Shown here in pieces: positions 1 through 8,102 of a DNA stretch of 64,000 nt (the first letter of the stretch is position 1; each line of letters starts with the position of its first letter). Position numbers and translations under genes: made by a program. The stretch comes from Terrisporobacter petrolearius. Its GTDB lineage: Bacteria > Bacillota > Clostridia > Peptostreptococcales > Peptostreptococcaceae. A model generated the notes under the pieces. It saw nothing but the letters and a program-made list of their open reading frames with translations, was not told the origin of the DNA and did no database searches. The stretch covers positions 62,001 to 126,000 of the forward strand of contig NZ_JAHZMO010000001.1 of the NCBI RefSeq assembly GCF_020748185.1, in the 5' to 3' direction.

Positions 1-1
1 T

Positions 2-259
2 TACTATGTTAATGAAGCCAATGATAACCTACGAGAATTATTTATGGCTTTAGGAAAGCAGTATGAAAATCATAGTAATGAAGCTATAAAAGAAATTTTA
101 TTTGATAGAATCGCAAATATATATGTAAGTAAGCAAATGACTTTAAACAATATGACTAATATAAGAAAAAAAGATTTAGTTGAAGATATTTATAAAACAA
201 TAGATAGTAATATGAACACATACGATACAAATGTATTTCTAATAGGAAGTGATTTTTAG
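2..259 (+). CDS. C-terminal part of an unrecognised protein (truncated by window edge)
   Basis: The reading frame is open from the first bases of the window to a TAG at 257-259, so the gene starts outside. About 85 residues are visible. They are hydrophilic and helix-prone, rich in Asn, Lys and Glu, with no membrane segment and no motif I recognise. The stop lies 13 bases before the next ATG, which has its own AGGAGG ribosome site, so the two genes are probably co-transcribed. The ATG at 44 is internal to the frame and has no good ribosome site, so I do not take it as the start. Function unknown. Confidence 0.7.
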   Translation, partial: YYVNEANDNLRELFMALGKQYENHSNEAIKEILFDRIANIYVSKQMTLNNMTNIRKKDLVEDIYKTIDSNMNTYDTNVFLIGSDF

Positions 260-272
260 GAGGAATTAAATT

Positions 273-821
273 ATGTCAGACTATGGATGGGGAAGTGCAG
301 GTTTCGATTTTTTAGACTTAGATAATAATGGAGTAGATGATGTAGCTTATAAGGCCATGGATTTAGACGGGGATAGCATGACAGATGACATATATGTAGA
401 AATGGATATAAATGAAGATGGATATGCAGATAGCTCTATCCAAGGTGTTGATTTTGATGATGATGGAAACATAGATAGTATATTTGGTCAATTTGACACA
501 GATGGAGATGGACATACAGATACTAATGTTAATATGGAAGATATGGACAGCGATGGTATAATAGATCACATTTATGCAGAAGTAGATCTAGACGAAGATG
601 GTGTTACTGATGTCATAATGGAAGGTGTAGATTACGACGGAGATGGAGCTATGGATGAATTTTTCATGGAAGTTGACAACAATGGAGATGGATATGTAGA
701 TGAGGTGGCTTATGGTGCAGATTATGATGGAGATGGAATAATTGATGTAGCATATGGGCAAATCGATTTAGATTATGATGGTTATGCAGATGTAAATTAT
801 GATACTGAGGGGTTAATATAA
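273..821 (+). CDS. Asp-rich 15-residue tandem-repeat protein (putative calcium binding)
   Basis: After 13 leading residues the protein is eleven consecutive 15-residue units, about residues 14-178, with a four-residue tail. Nearly every unit follows x-D-x-D-x-D-G-x-x-D with five variable residues, for example VDYDGDGAMDEFFME and FDTDGDGHTDTNVNM. The DxDxDG core resembles the calcium loops of thrombospondin type 3 repeats and EF-hands; that is family knowledge, and calcium binding here is inference. No signal peptide or membrane segment is visible. The protein is extremely acidic. The start has a strong AGGAGG site. It sits between an unknown gene and a secreted amidohydrolase-like gene, in one orientation with short gaps. 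It could instead be a protein-interaction solenoid. Confidence 0.75.
   Translation: MSDYGWGSAGFDFLDLDNNGVDDVAYKAMDLDGDSMTDDIYVEMDINEDGYADSSIQGVDFDDDGNIDSIFGQFDTDGDGHTDTNVNMEDMDSDGIIDHIYAEVDLDEDGVTDVIMEGVDYDGDGAMDEFFMEVDNNGDGYVDEVAYGADYDGDGIIDVAYGQIDLDYDGYADVNYDTEGLI
312..806 (+). repeat. Degenerate 45-bp coding tandem repeat, 11 units
   Basis: The DNA under the repeat protein has an exact 45-base period over eleven units with no insertions or deletions. Base identity between units is moderate while the Asp and Gly codons are conserved, which suggests old duplication followed by selection on the protein. Confidence 0.75.
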
Positions 822-850
822 CAAAATACATATTAAATGGGGGAGAAATA

Positions 851-1999
851 GTGGTGAAAATAAAAAAAATGATTGTAACAATGCTTACTATAATGAATAT
901 CTTCAATTTAACAACTAATAAATCTTATGCAGACACTAATAATTTATACACTACAGAATACATAAAAAACCAGGAAACACAATTTATAAGCAATAATTAT
1001 CTTGGAAATAGCGAAAAAGACTATGAGTATAAGAAGGGAAGCATACCAATATTAATATCTGCTCCTCATACAGTTAAACAATGGAGAAACGAAAGCTATA
1101 AAAGTGCAGATATTTATACTGGAGCCCTGGCTAAAACATTACACAAAACTACAGGAGCCCATATAATTTACAAAGCTAGTACTAATGGTGACGAAAATTA
1201 TACAACTAAAGAAACTGAGTATCGTAAAAAAATAAAGGATATAGTTGCTAAGAATGATATAAAAGTAATTATTGATCTACATGGTATGGCATCTAGTAGA
1301 GAAAGTGATATAGATATAGGTACGGGAAATAGTAGTAATATCAATCTATTAGGCCAAGATTACATACTATATTTAGTAAAAAGTTCTTTAGGTAGAAATA
1401 ACTACACAGTTAATAAATATTTCACTGGTGGTAAGGCTTATACGATGTCTTCCTACTGTGCGTCAAAACTAGGTGTACCTACATTACAACTAGAGATAAA
1501 TAAAAAATATAGAACTTCAGACAGCAAAAGTTTCACCTATATGGCAAATAAACTAACTAAAATGATCAATGATACTTATAATAACGTATGTGTACCTAAA
1601 GGTCAGGTAGTTAATGTTAAAAAAAGTTTGAATTTACGTAGTAGTATGTCTACTGCTAGTAGAACTAATATAATAGACAAAATCAACCTTGGCAGTACTG
1701 TTAGCATATTAGACAATATAGGCAATGTTGGCAAAAGTAATCAATGGGTAAGAATTAAATACAATAATAAAGTTGGATATGTAAAAAATAATTATATTAG
1801 ATTATATAATGTGGGAAAAATAGTCAATGTAAATAAAAATATCCGATTGAGAAAAAGTGTGGATAGTAAGAGTGCCACAGTCCTTAGAATACCAAAAGGA
1901 GCTTATGTTACTATACTGAACGATAAAAAAACATGCAAAATTAAATATAATAATAAACAAGGATATATTAGTAAGAAATACTTAGATGTAATATATTAA
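851..1999 (+). CDS. Secreted N-formylglutamate amidohydrolase-like protein with two SH3b domains
   Basis: A signal peptide (about residues 1-27, ending SYA) is followed by a catalytic-looking region with SAPHT at 70-74, IDLHG at 141-145 and a later GVPTLQLEIN stretch. This pattern recalls N-formylglutamate amidohydrolase-like zinc enzymes, where His and Glu bind metal. Two bacterial SH3 domains follow at roughly 250-315 and 322-380, typical of wall-associated hydrolases. The likely role is action on cell-wall or peptide amides outside the membrane; the substrate is inference. The start is GTG at 851 behind a GGGGGAG site; GTG at 854 is also possible. The gene lies 29 bases after the repeat protein, probably in one operon. 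Confidence 0.65.
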   Translation: MVKIKKMIVTMLTIMNIFNLTTNKSYADTNNLYTTEYIKNQETQFISNNYLGNSEKDYEYKKGSIPILISAPHTVKQWRNESYKSADIYTGALAKTLHKTTGAHIIYKASTNGDENYTTKETEYRKKIKDIVAKNDIKVIIDLHGMASSRESDIDIGTGNSSNINLLGQDYILYLVKSSLGRNNYTVNKYFTGGKAYTMSSYCASKLGVPTLQLEINKKYRTSDSKSFTYMANKLTKMINDTYNNVCVPKGQVVNVKKSLNLRSSMSTASRTNIIDKINLGSTVSILDNIGNVGKSNQWVRIKYNNKVGYVKNNYIRLYNVGKIVNVNKNIRLRKSVDSKSATVLRIPKGAYVTILNDKKTCKIKYNNKQGYISKKYLDVIY

Positions 2000-2000
2000 A

Positions 2001-2093
2001 AATTCGCTTTGTTCGAGCGACGTGTCGGCGAAACACTTCATATCGCCAATGATATATCTTTGCTCAGCTGCAGATACATCCGTTGCTCAAATA
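2001..2093 (-). repeat. Dispersed modular intergenic repeat, copy A (inverted)
   Basis: Read on the minus strand, this segment runs from a TTTGAGCAACGGA block through TTGGCGATATGAAGTG to TTCGCCGACACGTCGCTCG and AAGCGAATTT. Each block has a close match in the copies at 11045, 14777 and 40889. It is visibly GC-richer than its surroundings and has no open frame. It lies between two convergent genes and abuts a terminator hairpin. Confidence 0.65.
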
Positions 2094-2134
2094 AAACACC
2101 CCAGATCATTTTTATGACTTGGGGTGTTTTATTT
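2089..2134. terminator. Bidirectional terminator
   Basis: A 19-bp near-perfect stem (AAATAAAACACCCC to GGGGTGTTTTATTT) with a short AT loop and T-rich flanks on both strands sits between convergent genes. It overlaps the last codons of the minus-strand gene. Confidence 0.8.
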
Positions 2135-2462
2135 GAGATAAGATATATCCTTCAGTAGTTTTTTCAATTATATTTTTATTAATCATAGTGTTAATAATAT
2201 TTTCAGCAAAAGTTGATGAGTTTTGAACTACCATTTTGTCTTTGCTATAAAAAAGATAAGCTTTAATACTTTTTACTTCATTTTCAATATCTCTTCTAGT
2301 TAAAACTTCCTTACTCTTGAAAGCTTTTAGCACCTTAGTTTCAGCTTTTTTATAAAGTTGATTCATAAGGTCTTTAGATTTATTTTGCTCTTTAATAATG
2401 CCCCAAGAAAATATAATAACAGTAGCAAGGGCAAACATAAGTATATAAAGTATGTATCTCAT
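2112..2462 (-). CDS. Small membrane-anchored protein of unknown function
   Basis: A 116-residue protein with one N-terminal membrane segment (about residues 4-22), then a charged helical region with a possible winged-helix-like tail (RRDIENEVKSI ... TEGYILSQI). I do not recognise the family. Its ATG follows the stop of the PqqD-like gene directly, with the AAGGAG ribosome site inside that gene's 3' end, so the two are translationally linked. The pairing suggests a shared role, but nothing shows what. Confidence 0.7.
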   Translation of the reverse strand: MRYILYILMFALATVIIFSWGIIKEQNKSKDLMNQLYKKAETKVLKAFKSKEVLTRRDIENEVKSIKAYLFYSKDKMVVQNSSTFAENIINTMINKNIIEKTTEGYILSQIKHPKS

Positions 2463-2813
2463 CTAAACTCCTTCTTTCTTTAGAGTTATAAATTTATTAT
2501 CATCAAGAATGTTAATAAAAGTCACAAGTCTATCATATAAAGGCTCAGCACTTTTTCCAAAGTGGCTTTTCACATCTTGAGCAATATAATAAACTGATTT
2601 TTTATCATCAATACAATTCCATATATAGCTACCCTGTTTATCCAGTTTTATATGACTTTTTTGGGGAACTTTAAAGAACTTTTGTGCTATTTTATCAAAA
2701 AAACCTTTTCTACTTACTTCTAATACAATCATACCTGAAGAATCTTTTGACCAAGAAATATCAGGATTTTTTAGGGGAATAAAGTTTAAATAGTTTTTAG
2801 TATTCTTTTTCAT
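2463..2813 (-). CDS. PqqD-like protein
   Basis: 116 residues resembling the PqqD family, small winged-helix proteins that bind leader peptides or act as chaperones for peptide-modifying enzymes. The hallmark is the central block with GSYIWNCID, where 'G-x-x-I-W' precedes a helical region. The C-terminal half (about 70-112) matches the usual pattern for substrate-binding helices. The N-terminal 30 residues are extra. The start has a GGAGG site. It lies 91 bases downstream of an OPT transporter and directly upstream of a membrane protein. No radical SAM enzyme or precursor peptide is adjacent, so a RiPP role cannot be claimed. Confidence 0.65.
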   Translation of the reverse strand: MKKNTKNYLNFIPLKNPDISWSKDSSGMIVLEVSRKGFFDKIAQKFFKVPQKSHIKLDKQGSYIWNCIDDKKSVYYIAQDVKSHFGKSAEPLYDRLVTFINILDDNKFITLKKEGV

Positions 2814-2837
2814 ATATACCTCCAGGTTTAAAATATA

Positions 2838-2871
2838 AGCAAAGCACTCTATTAAAATAGAGTACCTTGCT
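2838..2871 (-). terminator. Hairpin between OPT transporter and PqqD-like gene
   Basis: ACTCTATT pairs with AATAGAGT, extended by AGCAA and TTGCT. On the minus strand it is followed by TATATTTT. It looks like a weak terminator or processing site that would lower expression of the two downstream genes. Confidence 0.5.
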
Positions 2872-2904
2872 AAATATAAATTAACTTATTAGTAACAAGA
2901 AAAT

Positions 2905-4827
2905 CTAAGCTTTAGACTTTTCCTTGTCCTTATCTTTGTATAAAATTGTGTATTTTAATAAAGTAAAAACTAGTAATGCAAAGCATACTATTGAACCTAT
3001 TTGGCCTAAGGTAATTGTTTCAGATAAATTGATTGTATCGCCAATAGTCTTGCCGCCAATTTTTATTAGAGCTAAAATAGCTAAAAGAACCCCAACGAGA
3101 CCTTCACCAGCTATAAGACCAGAAGTATACAAAATTCCTCTGTCCACTTGTTCTTTTTTCTCTGCTTCTGTAGATTTTTTTCTTTTTTCTGTAAATAATC
3201 TTACAAGTCCACCTACCATTATTCCAGCACTTAAGTGTATTGGAAGATATAGTCCAACTGCAAATGGAAGTATTGGAATACCAAGAACTTCTACAGCTAA
3301 ACCTATACAAGCTCCAGCAAAGATCAATGGCCAAGGAAGATTTCCATTCATAACACCTTCAACAACAAGTTTCATAAGAGTTGCTTGAGGAGCCGGTATG
3401 TCTTTTGAACCAAATCCCCACGCAGTGTCTAATAAATAAAGAACTGCACCTATTGTTATTGCAGAAATTATTACACCTACTATTTCTCCTAATTGTTGTT
3501 TTCTAGGAGTAGCACCAACTATATAACCAGTTTTTAAGTCTTGTGAAGTATCACCAGCTATGGCTGCTATAATACAGATTATAGAACCTATAGCTATTGA
3601 ACCAAGCATACCCTCATGACCTACTAATCCTGAAGCTTTTAAAGCTAGAGTAGATATAAGTAAAGTTGCTATTGCCATACCAGAAACTGGGTTGTTACTA
3701 CTTCCAACTAATCCAACAAGTCTTGATGATACTGTTGCAAAGAAAAAACCAAATACAATTATAAGTAGTGCTCCAAGTAAGTTAACTGGGACAGCAGGCA
3801 TTAACCAAATTGCTATAATTACTGCTAAAGCACCAAATATAACTACTTTCATAGATAGATCTTGGTCAGTTCTTAAAGTAGAGTTTTCTCCTTTTATAGA
3901 GTAGTTTTTCATAGCTTTTGAGAAAGTGTCTACTATTAAAGGAAGGGATTTAATTAAACTTAAGATACCGCCAAAAGCAACGGCTCCAGCACCTATATAT
4001 CTTATATAATTATCCCAAATTCCCCAGTATCCTAAAGTACTAACAGGATCTGTTGCAGGATAAAGTACAGCATCTGCACCAAACAAAGATATCATTGGTA
4101 TAAGTACAAACCATCCAACCAATGCTCCAGAGAACATATATCCTGATATTTTGTAACCACAGATGTATCCAACACCAACCAGGGCAGGTAGGACATCAAT
4201 ACCTATGGCGCAGTTTGTGTATCCTGGTATTGCCCACTCTATTTCACTAGGAAAAAGTTTAAGTCCATCTGTTATAAATTTATAAACAGCAGATATTCCA
4301 AGTCCAGCGAAAACTATAGAAGCTTTTGACCCACCTTCTTCACCAGCAAGTAAAACCTCTGCACAAGCAGTTCCTTCTGGATAAGGTAAAACACCGTGTT
4401 CCTTAACTATTAGTGCTCTTCTTAGAGGTATCATAAAAAATACTCCAAGTAAACCACCACATAAAGCTATAAATGCGATTTCAAATAAGCTAGGGCTACC
4501 AATCCCCCATTCTTTCATCCATATAAACATGGCAGGTAGGGTGAATATTGCACCAGCGGCTAATGATTCACCAGCAGAACCTATAGTTTGAACTATGTTG
4601 TTCTCAAGTATAGACTCTCCTTTTAAAATAAATCTTAAAATACCCATAGATATAACTGCTGCAGGTATAGATGCAGATACAGTCATACCAACCCTTAAAC
4701 CTAAATAAGCATTAGCAGCACCGAATATAATTGCGATGAATATACCTAAAATGATTGATGTAGCAGTAAATTCAGGAACTACTTTGTTGGCAGGTATAAA
4801 GGGTTTAAATTCTTTTTGACCATCCAT
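2905..4827 (-). CDS. OPT-family oligopeptide transporter
   Basis: A 640-residue integral membrane protein with about 15-16 hydrophobic segments, as in the OPT superfamily. Typical stretches are seen: AYLGLRVGMTVSASIPAAV near the N-terminus, NPVSGMA in the middle, and FAVGLYLPIHLSAGIMVGG near the C-terminus. OPT members import small peptides or metal chelates, usually with protons; the bacterial branch is mostly assigned to oligopeptides. This fits an amino-acid-fermenting clostridium. The length is normal for bacterial members. The ATG has a GGAGG site upstream. The gene is transcribed toward the PqqD-like pair, with a weak hairpin between. Confidence 0.88.
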   Translation of the reverse strand: MDGQKEFKPFIPANKVVPEFTATSIILGIFIAIIFGAANAYLGLRVGMTVSASIPAAVISMGILRFILKGESILENNIVQTIGSAGESLAAGAIFTLPAMFIWMKEWGIGSPSLFEIAFIALCGGLLGVFFMIPLRRALIVKEHGVLPYPEGTACAEVLLAGEEGGSKASIVFAGLGISAVYKFITDGLKLFPSEIEWAIPGYTNCAIGIDVLPALVGVGYICGYKISGYMFSGALVGWFVLIPMISLFGADAVLYPATDPVSTLGYWGIWDNYIRYIGAGAVAFGGILSLIKSLPLIVDTFSKAMKNYSIKGENSTLRTDQDLSMKVVIFGALAVIIAIWLMPAVPVNLLGALLIIVFGFFFATVSSRLVGLVGSSNNPVSGMAIATLLISTLALKASGLVGHEGMLGSIAIGSIICIIAAIAGDTSQDLKTGYIVGATPRKQQLGEIVGVIISAITIGAVLYLLDTAWGFGSKDIPAPQATLMKLVVEGVMNGNLPWPLIFAGACIGLAVEVLGIPILPFAVGLYLPIHLSAGIMVGGLVRLFTEKRKKSTEAEKKEQVDRGILYTSGLIAGEGLVGVLLAILALIKIGGKTIGDTINLSETITLGQIGSIVCFALLVFTLLKYTILYKDKDKEKSKA

Positions 4828-4961
4828 TACTAAAGTCCTCCTTTTGAATATTTAGAAAATTTAAATGAATATTATATATTATATAAATTTTCGTTGGTAT
4901 ATATAAACTTCTACATAAGAATTTAAATACCTTGTATATACTATTATAATGAACAGAAGGG

Positions 4962-5015
4962 TAGAACATATAAAAAAAGACTGCAGCATAAGAAATTAAA
5001 TCTTTACTACAGTCT
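4962..5015 (-). repeat. Upstream copy of a terminator-like direct repeat
   Basis: This segment is a near copy of 6286-6336. Both share TAGAACATA, an A-run, and a hairpin whose 20-base loop-side sequence ATAAGAAATTAAATCTTTAC is identical, while the stem bases differ. The two copies flank the DUF5050-like gene. The strand is arbitrary because the hairpin is nearly symmetric. Confidence 0.6.
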
Positions 5016-5016
5016 C

Positions 5017-5052
5017 ATCCCAGGTCATATTTATGATCTGGGATATTTTTTA
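5017..5052 (-). terminator. Terminator-like hairpin upstream of the secreted DUF5050-like gene
   Basis: ATCCCAGGTCAT pairs with ATGATCTGGGAT and is followed on the plus strand by ATTTTTTA. It stands between two divergent genes, so it may be left over from a lost gene. Its inner sequence resembles that of the terminator at 2089-2134. Confidence 0.55.
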
Positions 5053-5205
5053 ATTTTATGTGAGTTCCACGAAATATTCTGCAAAATCAGTCGGAATTTG
5101 TCAAATTTAATAATTTACAAAATAATTACATTTATAAAAAAATATGGAGAAAAATGAAATTTTAAAGTATATTAATATTAGTTTAAGGAAGAGTGGAGGA
5201 TATAT

Positions 5206-6288
5206 ATGAGTAAATTAAAGAAATTTTTATCTACTATATTAATAGTAGGTATAGTAATTACTTGCGGCTTTACAAAAAGTGTTGATGGGGCCTCGGTATA
5301 TGGTAACAGTAATTCAAATATTAGCAATGGAGGGTATGCAGTTGCAAATGGAAACTACTCTTATATAAGAAGTAGTAAGGCATATAAAGAAACTAAAGGT
5401 GCAAATTATTACTATATTTATAGAACTTATAAAAATGGAAGCACCAAAAAACAAATAGTAAATAATGCAGCAGAAGAACCATACATAAATGTAGTTGGAA
5501 ACTATATGTATTATGTAGGAGTATATAACTCTGGTAACAGCTATGGTATTTATAGAGTTAAAACTGATGGTACTGGAAAAACAAGATTAAGAAGCAATTA
5601 TGGATACAATTCAATTATAGTAAAGGATAATTATTTATACTATGTGAAAGAAAGTGTAAATAGTAGTCATGATGAAGTAGCATCTTTATGTCGTTACAAC
5701 TTATCAACTAAAAAAACTGTTTCAACTTTATATACTACAACAACTAGATATATAGATGATATGTCATTATCTGGAGACTATATCTATATAGTAGCAACGG
5801 GATCTAATAATTCTATAGTATACAAAATTAACACAAAAACTAAAACAAGAACAACTGTTTATAAATATCAATCTGGCAAAAAAGAAGAATCATACATAGA
5901 TGATATGGTTTACTATAAAGGAAACATTTATTATACAGTATATAATGATAAAGATCCTAATAATGAAAATGACGATACTTGTCAAGTGTATAAAGTCTCT
6001 TCAACTGGAAAGAATAATAAACTTTTATCAAAATATTTTACAACGAGTATAAATTTATACAATGATAAAATGTATTATATTAATACAAATAGTAGTTTAT
6101 GTTCAATGAACTTAGATGGAAGCAGTAGAAAAACTATAAAAAAAGCAAGTGAAAATCAATGGCATTATGTCATTAATATTGCAAACAGCAGAATGTATTT
6201 TGGAACAATAGCATTTGATAAATATAATGGACTTAGTCAATCTATATATAGAACCACTTTATCAGGTAGTTCTATGACTAAAATTTAG
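5206..6288 (+). CDS. Secreted DUF5050-like repeat (beta-propeller-like) protein
   Basis: 360 residues with a signal peptide (MSKLKKFLSTILIVGIVI..., cleavage near residue 29). The rest is a chain of repeats built on phrases such as 'YYIYRTYKNG', 'MYYVGVYNSG', 'GIYRVKTDGTG' and 'MYYINTNSSLCSMNLDG'. This matches DUF5050-type propeller repeats found on clostridial surface proteins. The function is unknown; ligand or surface binding is likely. There is no wall anchor. The ATG has a GAGGA site. A terminator-like direct repeat stands on both sides, hinting that a tandem copy was once present. Confidence 0.75.
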   Translation: MSKLKKFLSTILIVGIVITCGFTKSVDGASVYGNSNSNISNGGYAVANGNYSYIRSSKAYKETKGANYYYIYRTYKNGSTKKQIVNNAAEEPYINVVGNYMYYVGVYNSGNSYGIYRVKTDGTGKTRLRSNYGYNSIIVKDNYLYYVKESVNSSHDEVASLCRYNLSTKKTVSTLYTTTTRYIDDMSLSGDYIYIVATGSNNSIVYKINTKTKTRTTVYKYQSGKKEESYIDDMVYYKGNIYYTVYNDKDPNNENDDTCQVYKVSSTGKNNKLLSKYFTTSINLYNDKMYYINTNSSLCSMNLDGSSRKTIKKASENQWHYVINIANSRMYFGTIAFDKYNGLSQSIYRTTLSGSSMTKI

Positions 6289-6341
6289 AACATAAAAAAT
6301 ACTGTAGTATAAGAAATTAAATCTTTACTACAGTATTTTTG
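6286..6341 (+). terminator. Terminator after the DUF5050-like gene (downstream repeat copy)
   Basis: ATACTGTAG pairs perfectly with CTACAGTAT, followed by TTTTTG. It shares a 20-base inner sequence with the hairpin at 4978-5015, while both stem arms differ in a way that mostly keeps pairing. Confidence 0.75.
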
Positions 6342-6348
6342 TTTTAAG

Positions 6349-7365
6349 TTAATAATTAAGTTGTATATTGCTATTATCTTTTAAATATTCGTTTTTATCC
6401 ATATCGACATCTTTATTTATGAAGTCTTGTAAAACTTTTCTTGAGTTTAAATCGTACAACCAAACCCAACCAGCGTTTTTGTACTTACCGCCTTTTACGT
6501 GAACATCGTCAATTACTGGGAACTGTCCTTGTTTTATAGTCAAAGGTTTAAAGTTATATGCTGTAAATGCTATATCTATTAAATCTTTTGGTGTAAGATT
6601 TGTAGATACATATGGAAGCAATGTATTTAATAAATTAGGATACTGGCTAAATTCTTTATCTTTCATAGTATCTATAATTGATAACATAACTTGTCTTTGT
6701 CTCTCATCTCTATTTATAGCACTGTCAGTAATTCTTATTCTAGTATAAGCAATAGCTTGATAACCATTTAGTACTTGTTTACCAGGATGAGTTATAAGTT
6801 TCATATCACCCTTATTAGCATAAGTACACTGATCATATGAAGGAACTATATATTTGTTAGTTATATCAACTTCATGTTGTTTAACATCTACTTCTACTCC
6901 GCCTAATAAAAATACAATATTCATTAAATTATCAAAATCAACTTGAATAAATTTGTCTAATTTTATTTGGAAATTTTCCTCTATAGTTTGGAATAGCAAC
7001 TTTTCTTTGCCCCAAAAATAAGCTGCATTTAATTTTCCTTTCCCCTTACCTGGAATATCAACATAAGTATCACGAGCCAGAGATGTTAGTTTAATATTTT
7101 TGTTGTTAGCATCAATCGTGGCAATCATCATACAGTCAGAACGATAAGCAAGCTCTTTCTCCCTACCATCAGTACCTAATAATAATATGTTTGTTACACC
7201 ATCTACAGTTTCATACTTTGATTTATAAGCATCTTCAACTTTAGTACTTGTAGTATTTAATTTACTATAGAAATGATAAAAAGTGAATAATGGAATAGTT
7301 ATTAATAATGCTAATAATATAATTACCACTTTCGTAAATTTAAATTTTTTGTTTTTTGGCGTCAA
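6349..7365 (-). CDS. LytR-CpsA-Psr (LCP) family protein
   Basis: An N-terminal membrane segment (FTKVVIILLALLITIPLFTF) is followed by an extracellular LCP domain. Hallmarks are LLLGTDGRE, RSDCMMIATID, the Arg-containing SLARDTYVDIPGKG, GYQAIAYTRIR and RDERQRQVM. LCP enzymes transfer anionic glycopolymers from lipid carriers to peptidoglycan. The start is probably TTG at 7365-7363, because GGAGGGG lies seven bases before it; the upstream ATG at 7386 would place that ribosome site inside the gene. The gene is divergent from the S24/S26 peptidase gene. The length is normal for the family. Confidence 0.88.
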   Translation of the reverse strand: MTPKNKKFKFTKVVIILLALLITIPLFTFYHFYSKLNTTSTKVEDAYKSKYETVDGVTNILLLGTDGREKELAYRSDCMMIATIDANNKNIKLTSLARDTYVDIPGKGKGKLNAAYFWGKEKLLFQTIEENFQIKLDKFIQVDFDNLMNIVFLLGGVEVDVKQHEVDITNKYIVPSYDQCTYANKGDMKLITHPGKQVLNGYQAIAYTRIRITDSAINRDERQRQVMLSIIDTMKDKEFSQYPNLLNTLLPYVSTNLTPKDLIDIAFTAYNFKPLTIKQGQFPVIDDVHVKGGKYKNAGWVWLYDLNSRKVLQDFINKDVDMDKNEYLKDNSNIQLNY

Positions 7366-7606
7366 AAAATCCCCTCCGTTTTTCATTTAATCGAAATTCA
7401 TAATTACATTATAACAAATATTGTAAATTTACACACTATAACGTAAAAACTATACATATTTATATAGTAATTTAGCATATATTAACTATTTTATTTGTGT
7501 CATAAGATAAGAACTTAAATATAAGAAATAAGTTGATTATTTTGTTTGAAAAACTTACTAATATAAGATACAATAAAATTATTATATGTAAAATAAGGGG
7601 AATATA

Positions 7607-8086
7607 ATGGATAACTATGTACATACTTGCAAAGATGGCAAAGAAATAGTACCTATTATGGAAGAAATAATAAAAAATGGGGGACAGTGTAAACTAAGAG
7701 TGACAGGATATTCTATGATGCCTATATTAAAACACCTTCGTGACAGTGTAATATTAACATCGTCAAGAAATAGACCTATTAAAAAAGGTGAAATTGTATT
7801 TATAAAAAGGAACACAGGACAATTTGTCCTTCATAGAGTATATAAAATAATAGATGACAACACTTTTGCAATGAATGGAGATGCACAACAGTGGGTAGAA
7901 GTTGTAAAAAATGATCAAGTTATAGGAGTTTGCTCTAAAATTATAAGGGATAACGAAGAAATCTCCTGTGACAATTGGAAATATAAAAGTATAATAAAAA
8001 TATGGCAGTTTTTTAGACCGATTAGGAATTATATTTTTAAAATTAATAATATAATGAAAAGGATTATAAGAAGAGAAGGTAAATAA
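7607..8086 (+). CDS. S24/S26-family signal-peptidase-like protein
   Basis: 159 residues with the S26 pattern GYSMMP (Ser36) and VLHRVYKI (His76), then NGDAQQWVE. The Ser-His arrangement is that of SipW/archaeal-type signal peptidases rather than the Ser-Lys type. Unlike most signal peptidases it lacks an N-terminal membrane anchor. Such short S24/S26 proteins are often found near PqqD-like genes in Firmicutes, and a PqqD-like gene lies 1.1 kb downstream. The product may cleave or bind a peptide; the substrate is unknown. The RBS is AGGGGAA. An anchored protein follows 16 bases after the stop. Confidence 0.7.
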   Translation: MDNYVHTCKDGKEIVPIMEEIIKNGGQCKLRVTGYSMMPILKHLRDSVILTSSRNRPIKKGEIVFIKRNTGQFVLHRVYKIIDDNTFAMNGDAQQWVEVVKNDQVIGVCSKIIRDNEEISCDNWKYKSIIKIWQFFRPIRNYIFKINNIMKRIIRREGK

Positions 8087-8102
8087 GGAGAGGGTATATT
8101 TA

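Noticed and set aside
312..806. 45-bp tandem array as a CRISPR or minisatellite
   Set aside because: The units are coding, degenerate and contiguous with no unique spacers between identical repeats, so it is not a CRISPR array.
664..906. His-rich antisense frame across the Asp repeat gene
   Set aside because: The His and Asn pattern is just the complement of the Asp/Gly codon repeats, and the plus-strand frame has the ribosome site and perfect 15-residue register.
2924..3388. 154-codon plus-strand frame inside the OPT transporter gene
   Set aside because: It is the antisense of a clear OPT coding region; the product has no motif and no ribosome site. The same applies to the antisense frames within the YjeM-like, aroA and RocB-like genes.
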